Part shown: one piece after another, positions 1-7,480 of the stretch | Numbering within the stretch: the first letter of the stretch is position 1 | Layout: each line of letters begins with the position of its first letter | DNA from: Hyphomicrobiales bacterium | GTDB taxonomy: Bacteria; Pseudomonadota; Alphaproteobacteria; Rhizobiales; Rhizobiaceae | DNA length: 37,760 bases | Reading direction: 5' to 3' | Assembly: GCA_900473185.1 (NCBI GenBank) | Contig: UCKU01000045.1 | Location: forward strand, 1 to 37,760 | The notes under the pieces: model-generated | Database searches by the model: none | What the model saw: only the letters and a program-made list of their open reading frames with translations | Told to the model about the DNA's origin: nothing | Program-made: the position numbers and the translations under genes

Positions 1-160
1 CGTCGGCAGCGGTCTGGTCCATCGCGGCAAGCGGCTTTCCGAACTCGGCTTCCTGACGGCTGACAATCTGAACCCGCAGAAGGCCAGGCTGCTCCTGGCG
101 CTGGCACTGACCGTCACGCGTGATCCAGACGAGATCATGCGGATCTTTTCCACCTATTGA
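1..160 (+). CDS. L-asparaginase family protein, C-terminal end (partial)
   Basis: This is the last 52 codons of a gene entering from the left edge, read from base 2 to a TGA at 158-160. The peptide includes LTADNLNPQKAR followed by a hydrophobic LLLALALT run and ends in IFSTY. That ending is characteristic of bacterial type I/II L-asparaginases, which hydrolyse asparagine to aspartate and ammonia. The active-site threonines lie upstream of the window and cannot be checked. The following amidase gene begins 18 bp later on the same strand, so the two are probably co-transcribed and may both release ammonia from amide substrates (inference). Another member of the asparaginase/glutaminase superfamily is possible. 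Confidence 0.72.
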   Translation, partial: VGSGLVHRGKRLSELGFLTADNLNPQKARLLLALALTVTRDPDEIMRIFSTY

Positions 161-178
161 GATTGCCGGAGGCCGATC

Positions 179-1477
179 ATGACAAAGCCGAATGAACTCG
201 ATGCCGCATCGCTCGCGTCGCTGACGCGATCCGGCAGGCTCACCGTCGAGGAGGTGGCGCGATGGATCATCGCGCGCGTGGACGAACGCGATGCCGACGT
301 GGAGGCCTGGGCCTATTTCGACCGCGACCAGATCATGGCCGAGGCGCGCCGCCTGGACAGGGTAACGGACAAAGGGCCGCTGCACGGCGTTCCTGTCGGC
401 GTCAAGGACGTCATCAATACCAGGGACATGCCGACCGCGCACAATACGTCGCGCTACGCCGATAGCCGGCCCGGCGTGGATGCGGCCTGCGTCGACATGC
501 TGCGTTCGGCCGGCGCGCTGATCGTCGGCAAGACGGTCACGACCGAATTCGCCACCACCAATCGCGGCGGCAAGACCCGCAATCCCCATTCGCCGGAGCG
601 CACACCGGGCGGCTCGTCCAGCGGTTCAGGGGCGGCCGTTGCGGATTTCCAGGCGACGCTTGCGCTCGGAACCCAGACCGGCGGCTCGACGATCCGGCCC
701 GCTTCCTTCTGCGGCATCTATGGCTGGAAACCCACCTGGAATTCCATCAGCCGCGAAGGGTTGAAGATGTATTCGGCGACCTGCGATACGCTGGGGCTCT
801 ATGCGCGGTCGGCCAATGATCTCGATCTGCTGGCCGAGATTTTCCGGCTCGAGCCGGCTGAAAAGGCGCCGGAAACCCTTGCCGGCGCTCGTATCGGCAT
901 ATGCCGTTCGCCGGTCTGGGAAAAGGCGCAGCCCGCCACGCAGGCCGCGCTCAAAGCCGGTGTCGAGGCGCTGAAACGGGCGGGCGCGGTACCGGTCGAG
1001 CTCGATCTGCCCGCACCCTTCGAGGCGATCCACGATGCGCATCGCAAGATCCTGCGCAGGGAAGGCCGCTCAGCCTTCCTGAGCGAATACGCCGCCACGC
1101 CTGAAATTCACGAGGATTTCAAGGCGATCGTCGAAAACCGCGACAATTACGGCGTCGAAGAGACCCGCCGGGCCTATCGGCTTGCCGACGAATGCCGCGC
1201 CATCTTCGACGACATCGCCGCAGGCTACGACCTGATCCTGACGCCGAGCGCGACCGGCGAAGCGCCGCTCGGCATCGAGCTGACCGGTGACGCCTCCTTC
1301 AATTCGATGTGGACGCTGTTGCAGGTTCCCGTCGTCAACGTCCCCGGCATGGTCGGGCCGAACGGCTATCCCGTCGGCCTGTCGCTGACGGGGCGTCGCT
1401 ACGACGATCGCAAGGTCATTGCCTATGCCAGGCTCGCCGGCGCTGCCTTCAATGCCGCCGAACGCCAGGCGGCCTGA
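179..1477 (+). CDS. Amidase-signature family hydrolase
   Basis: A 432-residue protein with the full amidase-signature layout: Lys76 in GVPVGVKD, the Gly/Ser-rich GGSSSGSG loop starting at residue 144 (cis-Ser near 146), and the nucleophile Ser170 in TQTGGST. The Lys-to-Ser spacings match the Ser-cisSer-Lys triad of malonamidase and GatA-like enzymes, so it should hydrolyse a carboxamide to acid plus ammonia in the cytoplasm. The start has a GGAGG ribosome site 6 bp before ATG. It is not likely to be the real GatA, being shorter and without gatB or gatC nearby. It follows an asparaginase gene and converges on two RutA-like monooxygenase genes, which suggests a nitrogen-salvage locus. The substrate is not predictable. 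Confidence 0.9.
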   Translation: MTKPNELDAASLASLTRSGRLTVEEVARWIIARVDERDADVEAWAYFDRDQIMAEARRLDRVTDKGPLHGVPVGVKDVINTRDMPTAHNTSRYADSRPGVDAACVDMLRSAGALIVGKTVTTEFATTNRGGKTRNPHSPERTPGGSSSGSGAAVADFQATLALGTQTGGSTIRPASFCGIYGWKPTWNSISREGLKMYSATCDTLGLYARSANDLDLLAEIFRLEPAEKAPETLAGARIGICRSPVWEKAQPATQAALKAGVEALKRAGAVPVELDLPAPFEAIHDAHRKILRREGRSAFLSEYAATPEIHEDFKAIVENRDNYGVEETRRAYRLADECRAIFDDIAAGYDLILTPSATGEAPLGIELTGDASFNSMWTLLQVPVVNVPGMVGPNGYPVGLSLTGRRYDDRKVIAYARLAGAAFNAAERQAA

Positions 1478-1505
1478 CGCCCGCGGCTCGACACCTCACA
1501 AATCA

Positions 1506-1538
1506 CCCGCCGGAATCGCTCCCGGCGGGTTCTTTTTT
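1506..1538. terminator. Rho-independent terminator after the amidase gene
   Basis: An 8-bp perfect stem, CCCGCCGG (1506-1513) and CCGGCGGG (1522-1529), closes an 8-nt loop and is followed by TTC and six T residues. It lies 28 bp after the amidase stop. The convergent monooxygenase gene ends at 1562. The T tract is on the plus-strand side, so it mainly serves the asparaginase-amidase transcript. Confidence 0.85.
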
Positions 1539-1561
1539 GGACAAATCAGGGAGGATGCGGC

Positions 1562-2683
1562 TCAGGCCGCGTCCTTCTTCATCGCAAGGTCGGGATTGCG
1601 GGATTTCATCAGCGGCTGGATATGCTGGCCGAACTGCTCCATGCCGACGATGAAGTCGTCGAAGGTCATCATGATGCCCTCGATGCCCGGCTTTTCGGCA
1701 ATCTCGTCCAGCATGGCCGCGACTTTCTCGTAGGAGCCGATGAGTTTCAGCATGCCGGTCGGTTCGGCGGTCTCAGGCTTCGCCAGCATGTCGCCGGCGC
1801 GCTTGGCCATCATCCCGGCCGTGGAATTGGCGGTCGCATTCTTGTCGGCCGCCGACTGGTCGCGCTGCCATTCGATCGCCTGCAGGTCGGTGCCCTTCTT
1901 GTAGTGCTCCCATTTGGCATAGGCCATCTCGTCCGTGCGGTCGGCGATGATCATCAGCAGCGTATAGGCGCCGACCTCACGGTTATAGGGCGCCGTGACG
2001 TCGAGCAGCCGCTGCGCATTCGCACCAGAATTCTGAACATTGTTGATGCCGCCGCCGGCGCCGACGAAATTGTAGTCGCAATGCTCGCCGACGAAGCGCA
2101 TGCCGGCATCGCTGGCGCAGGCCGCGACGATGTCGATATGGCCGGACGGGCGAGGGCTGAGCTTGCAGTCGTCCATCTTGAAATATTCGCCCTGGAGATT
2201 GGAAACGCCCGTTTCCCAGAGATCCTTCATGACCTGCACATATTCGCCGGCATATTCATAGCGGCGGCGGAAATGCTCGTCCCCTGGCCAAAGGCCCATC
2301 TGCTGGTATTCCTTGGGCTGCCAACCGGTGACGATATTGACGCCAAAGCGGCCCGGCGCGATGGAATCGATCGTCGCGGTCATGCGTGCGGCGAGTGCCG
2401 GCGGCAGCGTCAGAAGCGCGATCGAGGCATAAAGCTTGATCTTTTGCGTCACGGCGGCAATGCCCGCCATCAGCGTGAAGGCTTCAAGATTGTGCTGCCA
2501 ATATTCGCTGGGACCGCTGAAGCCACGCAGCTTGATCATCGCCAGGGCAAAATCAAGGCCGTAATGTTCGGCCTGTTGCACCACCGTCTTGTTCAAATCG
2601 AACGTCGGATAGGTCTCCGGCGATGTCGTTGAAATCAGCCAGCCGCGGCTGCCGATCGGGATGAACACACCCATCTTTACCAT
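1562..2683 (-). CDS. RutA-like LLM-class flavin-dependent monooxygenase (paralogue 1)
   Basis: A 373-residue protein of the luciferase-like (bacterial luciferase/LLM) TIM-barrel family. It closely resembles E. coli RutA along its whole length: the start MGVFIPIGSRGWLIST, then FDLNKTVVQQAEHY, DFALAMIKLRGF, HNLEAFTLMAGIAAVT, APGRFGVNIVTGWQPKEY, and a C-terminal FDDFIVGMEQFGQHIQPLM. RutA uses reduced FMN and O2 to open the uracil ring. A partner flavin reductase (RutF) is required in the classical pathway and none is visible here. The start has an AAGGGAA site 7 nt upstream. It lies 41 bp behind a second, similar gene, apparently in one operon. The true substrate may be another cyclic amide or nitrogen heterocycle rather than uracil (inference). 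Confidence 0.85.
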   Translation of the reverse strand: MVKMGVFIPIGSRGWLISTTSPETYPTFDLNKTVVQQAEHYGLDFALAMIKLRGFSGPSEYWQHNLEAFTLMAGIAAVTQKIKLYASIALLTLPPALAARMTATIDSIAPGRFGVNIVTGWQPKEYQQMGLWPGDEHFRRRYEYAGEYVQVMKDLWETGVSNLQGEYFKMDDCKLSPRPSGHIDIVAACASDAGMRFVGEHCDYNFVGAGGGINNVQNSGANAQRLLDVTAPYNREVGAYTLLMIIADRTDEMAYAKWEHYKKGTDLQAIEWQRDQSAADKNATANSTAGMMAKRAGDMLAKPETAEPTGMLKLIGSYEKVAAMLDEIAEKPGIEGIMMTFDDFIVGMEQFGQHIQPLMKSRNPDLAMKKDAA

Positions 2684-2724
2684 GTGACGTTCCCTTAATA
2701 TTGACGATCGTCTGTGGCCGCCCT

Positions 2725-3825
2725 TCAGGCGGCCGACTTTTCGGCCAGAAGTTCAGAATTACGTGTCTTCATCAGCGGCTGGATGTGCTCCCCGAACTGC
2801 TCGATCCCGACGATGAAATCGTCGAAGGTCAACATGATGCCTTTGAGCCCGGGGGTCGAGGCGATCTCATCGAGCATGCGGGCCACGTTGGCGTACGAGC
2901 CGATCAGCTTCAGCATGCCTGTCGGTTGCGGGTTCTTGATCTGGCGAACGAGTGCTGAAGCGGTCGAGCCTTCCTTGGCGACAGTGTCCTGCCCGGCCTG
3001 GCTTGCCTGCCATTCCAGCGCTTCGATATCGGTGCCCGCCTTGTAATGCTCCCATTTGGCAAAAGCCATCTCATCGGTTCTATCGGCGATCACCATCAAG
3101 AGCAGGAAGGCACCTGTATCGCGTCCCGTCTTTCTAGCCGCGGCCTCTACCTTGGCGACCATGTCGCGCGCACCGTTTGTCTGGTTGAGATCGCCGCCCG
3201 CGCCGATGAAATTGTAGTCGCCGTATTCAGCCACAAACTGCATGCCACGCTCGGACTGGCCGGCGCCGACGATCGGAATGTGGGCCGAGGGGCGCGGCGA
3301 CAGCCTGCAATCGTCCATCTGGAAAAAGTCACCTTTGAAATCCGAGACGCCTCGTTCCCATAGATCGCGCATGATCTGCACATATTCCGACGCATAGTCA
3401 TAGCGGCGGGAGAAGTGCTCAGGCGTCAATTCAAGGCCCATTTGCTGGTATTCCTTGGGTTGCCAACCGGTGACCATGTTGATCCCGAAACGTCCAGGGG
3501 CAATCGAGTCGATCGTCGACGCCATCCGGGCAACAAGCGCCGGCGGCATCGTCAGCATCGCAACGGAAGCAAAGAGCTGGATTTTTTTGGTCACAGCGGC
3601 GATGCCGGCCATCAGGGTGAATGATTCGAGATTGTGAACCCAATATTCGCTGGGTCCATTGTAACCGCGCAACTTGATCATCGAGAGCGCGAAGTCGAGG
3701 CCGTAGAATTCGGCGCGCTGCACGACCGCCTTGTTCAAGTCGAAGCTGGGCATGGTCATCGGAGATGTCGTGGAAATCAGCCATCCACGGCTTCCGATTG
3801 GGATGAAGACACCGATCTTTGTCAT
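2725..3825 (-). CDS. RutA-like LLM-class flavin-dependent monooxygenase (paralogue 2)
   Basis: A 366-residue protein colinear with the gene downstream of it (start MTKIGVFIPIGSRGWLIST, middle APGRFGINMVTGWQPKEY, end FDDFIVGIEQFGEHIQPLM) and likewise RutA-like. It differs most in the loop around residues 195-225, where this copy has GAGQSERGMQF and the other VAACASDAGMRF, so the two may have different substrates or work in sequence. An AAGGGGAA ribosome site precedes the ATG. As the first gene of the pair it should carry the operon promoter, in 3826-3969 or upstream of the short ORF at 3970-4050. No rutB-rutF homologues are in view, so calling this a complete uracil pathway would be unjustified. 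Confidence 0.85.
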   Translation of the reverse strand: MTKIGVFIPIGSRGWLISTTSPMTMPSFDLNKAVVQRAEFYGLDFALSMIKLRGYNGPSEYWVHNLESFTLMAGIAAVTKKIQLFASVAMLTMPPALVARMASTIDSIAPGRFGINMVTGWQPKEYQQMGLELTPEHFSRRYDYASEYVQIMRDLWERGVSDFKGDFFQMDDCRLSPRPSAHIPIVGAGQSERGMQFVAEYGDYNFIGAGGDLNQTNGARDMVAKVEAAARKTGRDTGAFLLLMVIADRTDEMAFAKWEHYKAGTDIEALEWQASQAGQDTVAKEGSTASALVRQIKNPQPTGMLKLIGSYANVARMLDEIASTPGLKGIMLTFDDFIVGIEQFGEHIQPLMKTRNSELLAEKSAA

Positions 3826-3969
3826 AGGTTTGGTTCCCCTTGTTTATTTCGATAGAAACAAGAGTCCACCGACCTCGTGATATTTCCAAGCGACGATTTC
3901 GAAGTGCGAGGATGAGAAAATCTCAGGGGCTGCGGTCACCACGTCGATCCGTGCGCCGTTGCAGTCCTC

Positions 3970-4050
3970 TTAGCGCCTTTCGCCGATCGGCTGAAAGATC
4001 TGAGCGATCGATCCTGTCGTTTTGGTCATGTCCGAGACGAGATCGAACAT
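3970..4050 (-). CDS. 26-residue short ORF ahead of the RutA-like pair, possible leader peptide
   Basis: This short frame starts at ATG 4050 with an AAGGGAAA ribosome site 8 nt upstream, the same pattern used by both RutA-like genes. It begins MFDLVSDMTK and ends FQPIGERR before TAA. It sits between the broken LacI-type regulator and the first monooxygenase gene on the same strand. I know no family for it. It may be a leader peptide, an independent small protein, or the remnant of a longer gene. The remaining 144 bp to the monooxygenase ATG show no other gene and presumably hold the promoter or leader. Confidence 0.35.
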   Translation of the reverse strand: MFDLVSDMTKTTGSIAQIFQPIGERR

Positions 4051-4128
4051 GTTGTTTCCCTTCGTTCAGGGTTCGGCGCTGCGGCTATTGGGTGGGAGGG
4101 TCGAGTGGCATACAGTCCTTTCGGGACT

Positions 4129-4474
4129 TTACGTCGTCTCGGGCCTGGCGTTTTCGCCTATGCTGTCGCGACGGACGAACCGGCTTGGGATAACGACGCG
4201 CAGCTCCCGTTCGTCATCGGCGTTTTCCATCCGCGCAATCAGGTATTCTGTTGCGGTCTCACCAAGCGCCTCTATCGGCTGCTCAATCGTCGAGAGCGAG
4301 GGTGCGCAATATTCACAGACAGGCGACCCGTCGAACGATACGATCGACAAGTCTTCGGGCACGCGCCAACCCATCTTCTGAACCTTGCTCATAAAGGAAA
4401 TCGCCATGTCGTCACTCGCTGCCACGACTGCAGTCGGCTTTGGTCGCCCGATTGGATAACGGAGGGGTTCAGTT
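4129..4474 (-). pseudogene. LacI/GalR-family regulator, C-terminal fragment truncated by IS6
   Basis: About 114 codons of the C-terminal sugar-binding-like domain remain, open to the edge of the insertion sequence at 4475. The peptide TAVVAASDDMAISF, then VPEDLSIVSFDGSP and ALGETATEYLIARM, is typical of the last third of LacI/GalR proteins. The N-terminal helix-turn-helix and the first ligand-binding lobe are absent, and nothing resembling them is found beyond the IS at 5294-5519. The gene is on the same strand as the RutA-like pair and directly upstream, so it was probably their local regulator. If so, the operon may now be constitutive or under other control (inference). Confidence 0.82.
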
Positions 4475-5293
4475 GGGTGGCGTCGCCTTAACGGTTTCGA
4501 GCGCGCGGTGAGGACGTGTTTTGCGTACTTCAGGCAGCGATTGAGCCAGCGATTTCACGCCAGATCGAGATGGCGTGAGTGCGAAGCTGGCGATGGTTTG
4601 CGGCGGACAACCATTTCCGGTGAAGAAGGAAAAGATTGGCGATCGGGCCGTGAGTTGAGACGAAACGCTGACATTGTCGCGCGGACTTGAAGCGCATCCT
4701 GCGTTGCTCTCGCCGTCGCACAACAAGATGAGAGTTCTCAGCTCGGTTGTTCAATCCCTTATGCGAGCGATGTTCGACGCGCGGCATCAACTGGGATTTT
4801 GCGGCCGAATAGGAACGCAGCTTGTCGGTCACCATCACGCGCGGGGGGTCCCCTGGTGCTTGAGCAGCTTTCTCATCAGCTTTAAGGCGGCCGCCTTGTT
4901 CCGTCGGCTTTGCAGCAGGGCGTCGAGCACGTAACCGTTCGCGTCGACGGCGCGCCACAACCAATATTTCTTTCCCTTGATGGTCACCACCATCTCGTCG
5001 AGCTGCCACTTGTCGGAAAAGTGGCCTCGTGAACGGTGCCGGAGCAGATGAGCAAATTTCAGGCCGAATTTCGCCGCCCATTCCGAGACGGTCTGGAATG
5101 AGACGTTGATGCCGCGCTCAGCGAGCAGATCTTCGATGTCACGGAAGCTGAGCGGGAACCGATAATAGAGCCATACGGCATGGGCAATGATCTCAGCGGG
5201 AAATCGGTGGCGTCTGAAGTGGGCGAGAGGGGCTTCGGTCATGAAAACCCGATATCAAGTCATTTCGAACAGGCAGTTAAGGCGACGCCACCC
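4475..5293. mobile_element. IS6-family insertion sequence, 819 bp
   Basis: Perfect 18-bp terminal inverted repeats, GGGTGGCGTCGCCTTAAC at 4475-4492 and its complement at 5276-5293, bracket a single transposase frame on the minus strand. Length and arrangement fit the IS6 family. The 8-bp flanks (GTTCAGTT on the left, GCCCAAGA on the right) do not match, so there is no target duplication. That argues the present junctions arose by a deletion or by recombination between IS copies rather than by simple insertion, in keeping with the missing half of the LacI gene. Confidence 0.85.
4530..5242 (-). pseudogene. IS6-family DDE transposase, frameshifted
   Basis: Two overlapping frames together make one full-length IS6 transposase. 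The first (5242 to about 4843) has the N-terminal helix-turn-helix region and the first catalytic Asp in WQLDEMVV. The second (about 4850 to 4530) has the second Asp in VMVTDKLRSY and the Glu in NRAENSHLVVRRREQRR. They join at a run of six C residues (complement of 4843-4848), where seven would restore the frame. This is either an inactivating single-base loss or a site for -1 slippage. Apart from this shift all DDE residues and the C-terminus are present. Confidence 0.85.
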
Positions 5294-5519
5294 GCCCAAG
5301 AGCTCACGAAGCGGATCGCCGGGAAAGCCTCTCGGGATGACTGACCGGCGATCGCACTTAGAAACGCCAATCCCGAACGTTTGGCGGTCCAGTTGGCTTT
5401 GCTACTCGAACCGCCTCACTTCATTAGAAGGTGTAAACCTCTTTCGCGAGCCTGACAGCCTGCTCACTCCCGGCTGCAAGTGGGCACGATGAGCCTCCAG
5501 GCTGCCGAAGACGAAAGGC

Positions 5520-6113
5520 TCATCGCGCCTGCACGGTGCAGGTCAGGTCGGATAACAAGCCGTCGTGGAGACCGTAAATCCATCCGTGGATCGCGACATC
5601 TTTCTTGTCTCGCCAGGCGTCTTGCATTGTCGGCGTGCTCGCGAGGCGCGTAACCTGCGCCTTGACCGATTCTTCGCAAAGGCGGTCCAAATCGGCATCG
5701 GTCCAACGGTCGCATTCCTGGCAGTTGAATGTCGTCCGCGATATGTCGCGAATAGGCTGCAGCCAGTTGTCGATCAGGCCCAGTCGACTCCCGCTGACTG
5801 CAGCCCTGACGCCGCCGCACCCGTAGTGTCCGCAGATAATAATATGCTTTACCCCAAGCTGGTGAACCGCAAATTCCACCACAGAAAGCATGTTGAGGTC
5901 AGTCGGATGGATCAGGTTGGCGACGTTCCGATGCACGAACACTTCCCCTGGCTCCAGACCGGTGATCACGTTGGCCGGGACACGGCTGTCCGAGCAGCCG
6001 ATCCATAAATATTCCGGCCGCTGCAAATTCGCGAGACGTTGAAAATAATCGGGGCGCTCAATCTTTCGCGCGTCCGACCAAGCCCTGTTCCTTGCAAGAA
6101 GATCACCAATCAT
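5520..6113 (-). CDS. Beta-class carbonic anhydrase
   Basis: A 197-residue zinc enzyme interconverting CO2 and bicarbonate. The zinc ligands are visible: Cys40 and Asp42-Arg44 in CSDSRV, then His96 and Cys99 in GHYGCGG, the clear beta-CA signature. The substrate-channel region EPGEVFVHRNVANL is also present. I chose the ATG at 6113 because a GGAAAGGTGGCGAA stretch lies directly before it; an in-frame ATG at 6134 would add 7 residues without a good ribosome site. The gene stands alone between the IS6 element and the AbiE-like operon, from which it diverges. Confidence 0.93.
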   Translation of the reverse strand: MIGDLLARNRAWSDARKIERPDYFQRLANLQRPEYLWIGCSDSRVPANVITGLEPGEVFVHRNVANLIHPTDLNMLSVVEFAVHQLGVKHIIICGHYGCGGVRAAVSGSRLGLIDNWLQPIRDISRTTFNCQECDRWTDADLDRLCEESVKAQVTRLASTPTMQDAWRDKKDVAIHGWIYGLHDGLLSDLTCTVQAR

Positions 6114-6247
6114 TTCGCCACCTTTCCATCGCATTTCCCCCCGCGCGGCCGTTGCGGCAGAACAGTCAATCGGTCGCCATCATGATGGATCTGAAACGGC
6201 CGTTTTTGGACGTGTTGCGATGCCGGAAGTCAAATAACTTCGGCTGC

Positions 6248-6274
6248 CTTGCCATTCTCCTCCTTCATGGCAAG
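6248..6274. promoter_or_regulatory. Hairpin in the carbonic anhydrase / AbiE-like intergenic region
   Basis: CTTGCCAT (6248-6255) pairs perfectly with ATGGCAAG (6267-6274) around an 11-nt loop. No T tract follows, so it is not a classical terminator. It could be a regulator site or lie in the 5' leader of the carbonic anhydrase transcript. Function is not known. Confidence 0.3.
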
Positions 6275-6299
6275 CAGTCTAACGTTCGTATAAAACCTA

Positions 6300-6374
6300 T
6301 TTTCACTGCGCAGTGAAAATTGGCGTGACATTGAATATGGGATGATTTATTGAATTTTCACTGCGCAGTGAAAA
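6300..6374. promoter_or_regulatory. Twin palindromic operators before the AbiE-like operon
   Basis: Two identical perfect palindromes, TTTTCACTGCGCAGTGAAAA, occupy 6300-6319 (symmetry extends to 22 bp) and 6355-6374, with centres 55 bp apart. The second ends 10 bp before the operon's ATG. The AT-rich stretch between them is a likely place for the promoter. Paired inverted repeats bound cooperatively by the antitoxin are established for type IV AbiE systems. That the first gene's winged-helix protein binds here is inference. Confidence 0.75.
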
Positions 6375-6384
6375 AGGCAAAACA

Positions 6385-7479
6385 ATGGAGTTAAGCGAGC
6401 GGAACCGTGCGACAAAGGCAATCAATGCGCTCGTTGAAACGCTTGAGGGACTGCCGCATGTCACGGTTTTCCATGTTGAAGCCGAGCCCGGTTTCGGCCG
6501 TCACCTATACCTAGACGCTGCAGTGGAGGCCGATGTAGCCGGCAAAGGCATTGTCTTGATCGTCGAGTGCAAGTCCGTCGTATATCCTCGTGATGTCCGC
6601 GAGGCGATATGGCGCCTCCTCGCAGCCAAGAAAGACGCCGAAGCAAAGCGCGTGGAGACTGTCGTGCCCGTTCTCGCAGCAAGCTCCATATCGGTTGGCG
6701 CTCGCCAGCTGCTTCGAGAGGAGGGGGTTGGATACTTCGATGATGGCGGAAGCCTCTTTGTGCCAGCACCAGGCGCCTATCTCGACATCGAGCGGCCCGT
6801 CCCGAAGTCTGGGGAACGAACGATTGGATCCCTGTTTACAGGGAAGCGCTCCCAGATTTTGCATGCCCTGGTTCTGGATCACGGAGACTGGTTCGGCGTC
6901 AGCGACCTGGCGGAGCGGGCGAAGGTATCGTTCGGAACCGCTTCAGAAACACTAAGCGCGCTGGAGCGCCTGGAATGGGTGTCTGCTCGCGGCCATGGCC
7001 CAAATAAAGAACGGCGCCTGTCGGACACCACCTCATTACTCGACAGTTGGGCTCGCCATGTGGAAGAGGGGCCGCGGATTAAGCGCCGGCGCTTCTACGT
7101 TCCTGGCAAAGGTGCCGACGCCATTGCAACAAAGCTTGAAGCCGAATGCGAGGCTCGTGGCGCCGAGTACGTGCTTACCCAAGACAGGGCTGCACAAGAA
7201 TATTCGCCCTACCTTTCATCTATCAATCGCATAGCTTGCCGTATGGCGCCTGGTGAAAAGACAGACATCGTTCTGGAGCATCTTGATGTCCGAGCTGTGA
7301 CGGAGGGTGCAAATCTCGACGTGATCGAGACGCCCTCCCGAACTGAGTTTCTTTTCAAAGAGAAGCGGGCAGGACTTTGGCTTGCGAGCCCCCTGCAGGT
7401 CTATCTGGACCTCTTGCGAGGCGAGGGGCGATCAAGGGATATGGCCGAACACCTTAGAAAAGAAGTTTTAGGAGTCTGA
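6385..7479 (+). CDS. AbiEi-like transcriptional regulator/antitoxin with N-terminal nuclease-like domain
   Basis: A 364-residue protein. Residues about 155-215 form a winged helix-turn-helix (SDLAERAKVSFGTASETLSALE), and the gene precedes an AbiEii-like nucleotidyltransferase, the arrangement of type IV toxin-antitoxin systems where AbiEi represses the operon and counters the toxin. Residues about 40-65 read like a PD-(D/E)XK core: Asp50, then a beta-strand-like IVLIVECK with Glu61 and Lys63. Residues 115-127 (GVGYFDDGGSLFV) resemble the short strand pair often next to such domains. The ribosome site is weak, and the ATG lies 10 bp after the second palindrome, so autorepression is likely. Whether the nuclease-like part is active is unknown. 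Confidence 0.72.
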   Translation: MELSERNRATKAINALVETLEGLPHVTVFHVEAEPGFGRHLYLDAAVEADVAGKGIVLIVECKSVVYPRDVREAIWRLLAAKKDAEAKRVETVVPVLAASSISVGARQLLREEGVGYFDDGGSLFVPAPGAYLDIERPVPKSGERTIGSLFTGKRSQILHALVLDHGDWFGVSDLAERAKVSFGTASETLSALERLEWVSARGHGPNKERRLSDTTSLLDSWARHVEEGPRIKRRRFYVPGKGADAIATKLEAECEARGAEYVLTQDRAAQEYSPYLSSINRIACRMAPGEKTDIVLEHLDVRAVTEGANLDVIETPSRTEFLFKEKRAGLWLASPLQVYLDLLRGEGRSRDMAEHLRKEVLGV

Positions 7480-7480
7480 G

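Noticed and set aside
1622..2632. Long plus-strand open frame opposite the first RutA-like gene
   Set aside because: Low-complexity His/Ala/Gly/Arg composition, no family resemblance, and it mirrors a strongly conserved gene on the other strand.
3840..4491. Plus-strand open frames over the rutA promoter and LacI fragment
   Set aside because: They are antisense to the LacI-type remnant and show no recognisable motif.
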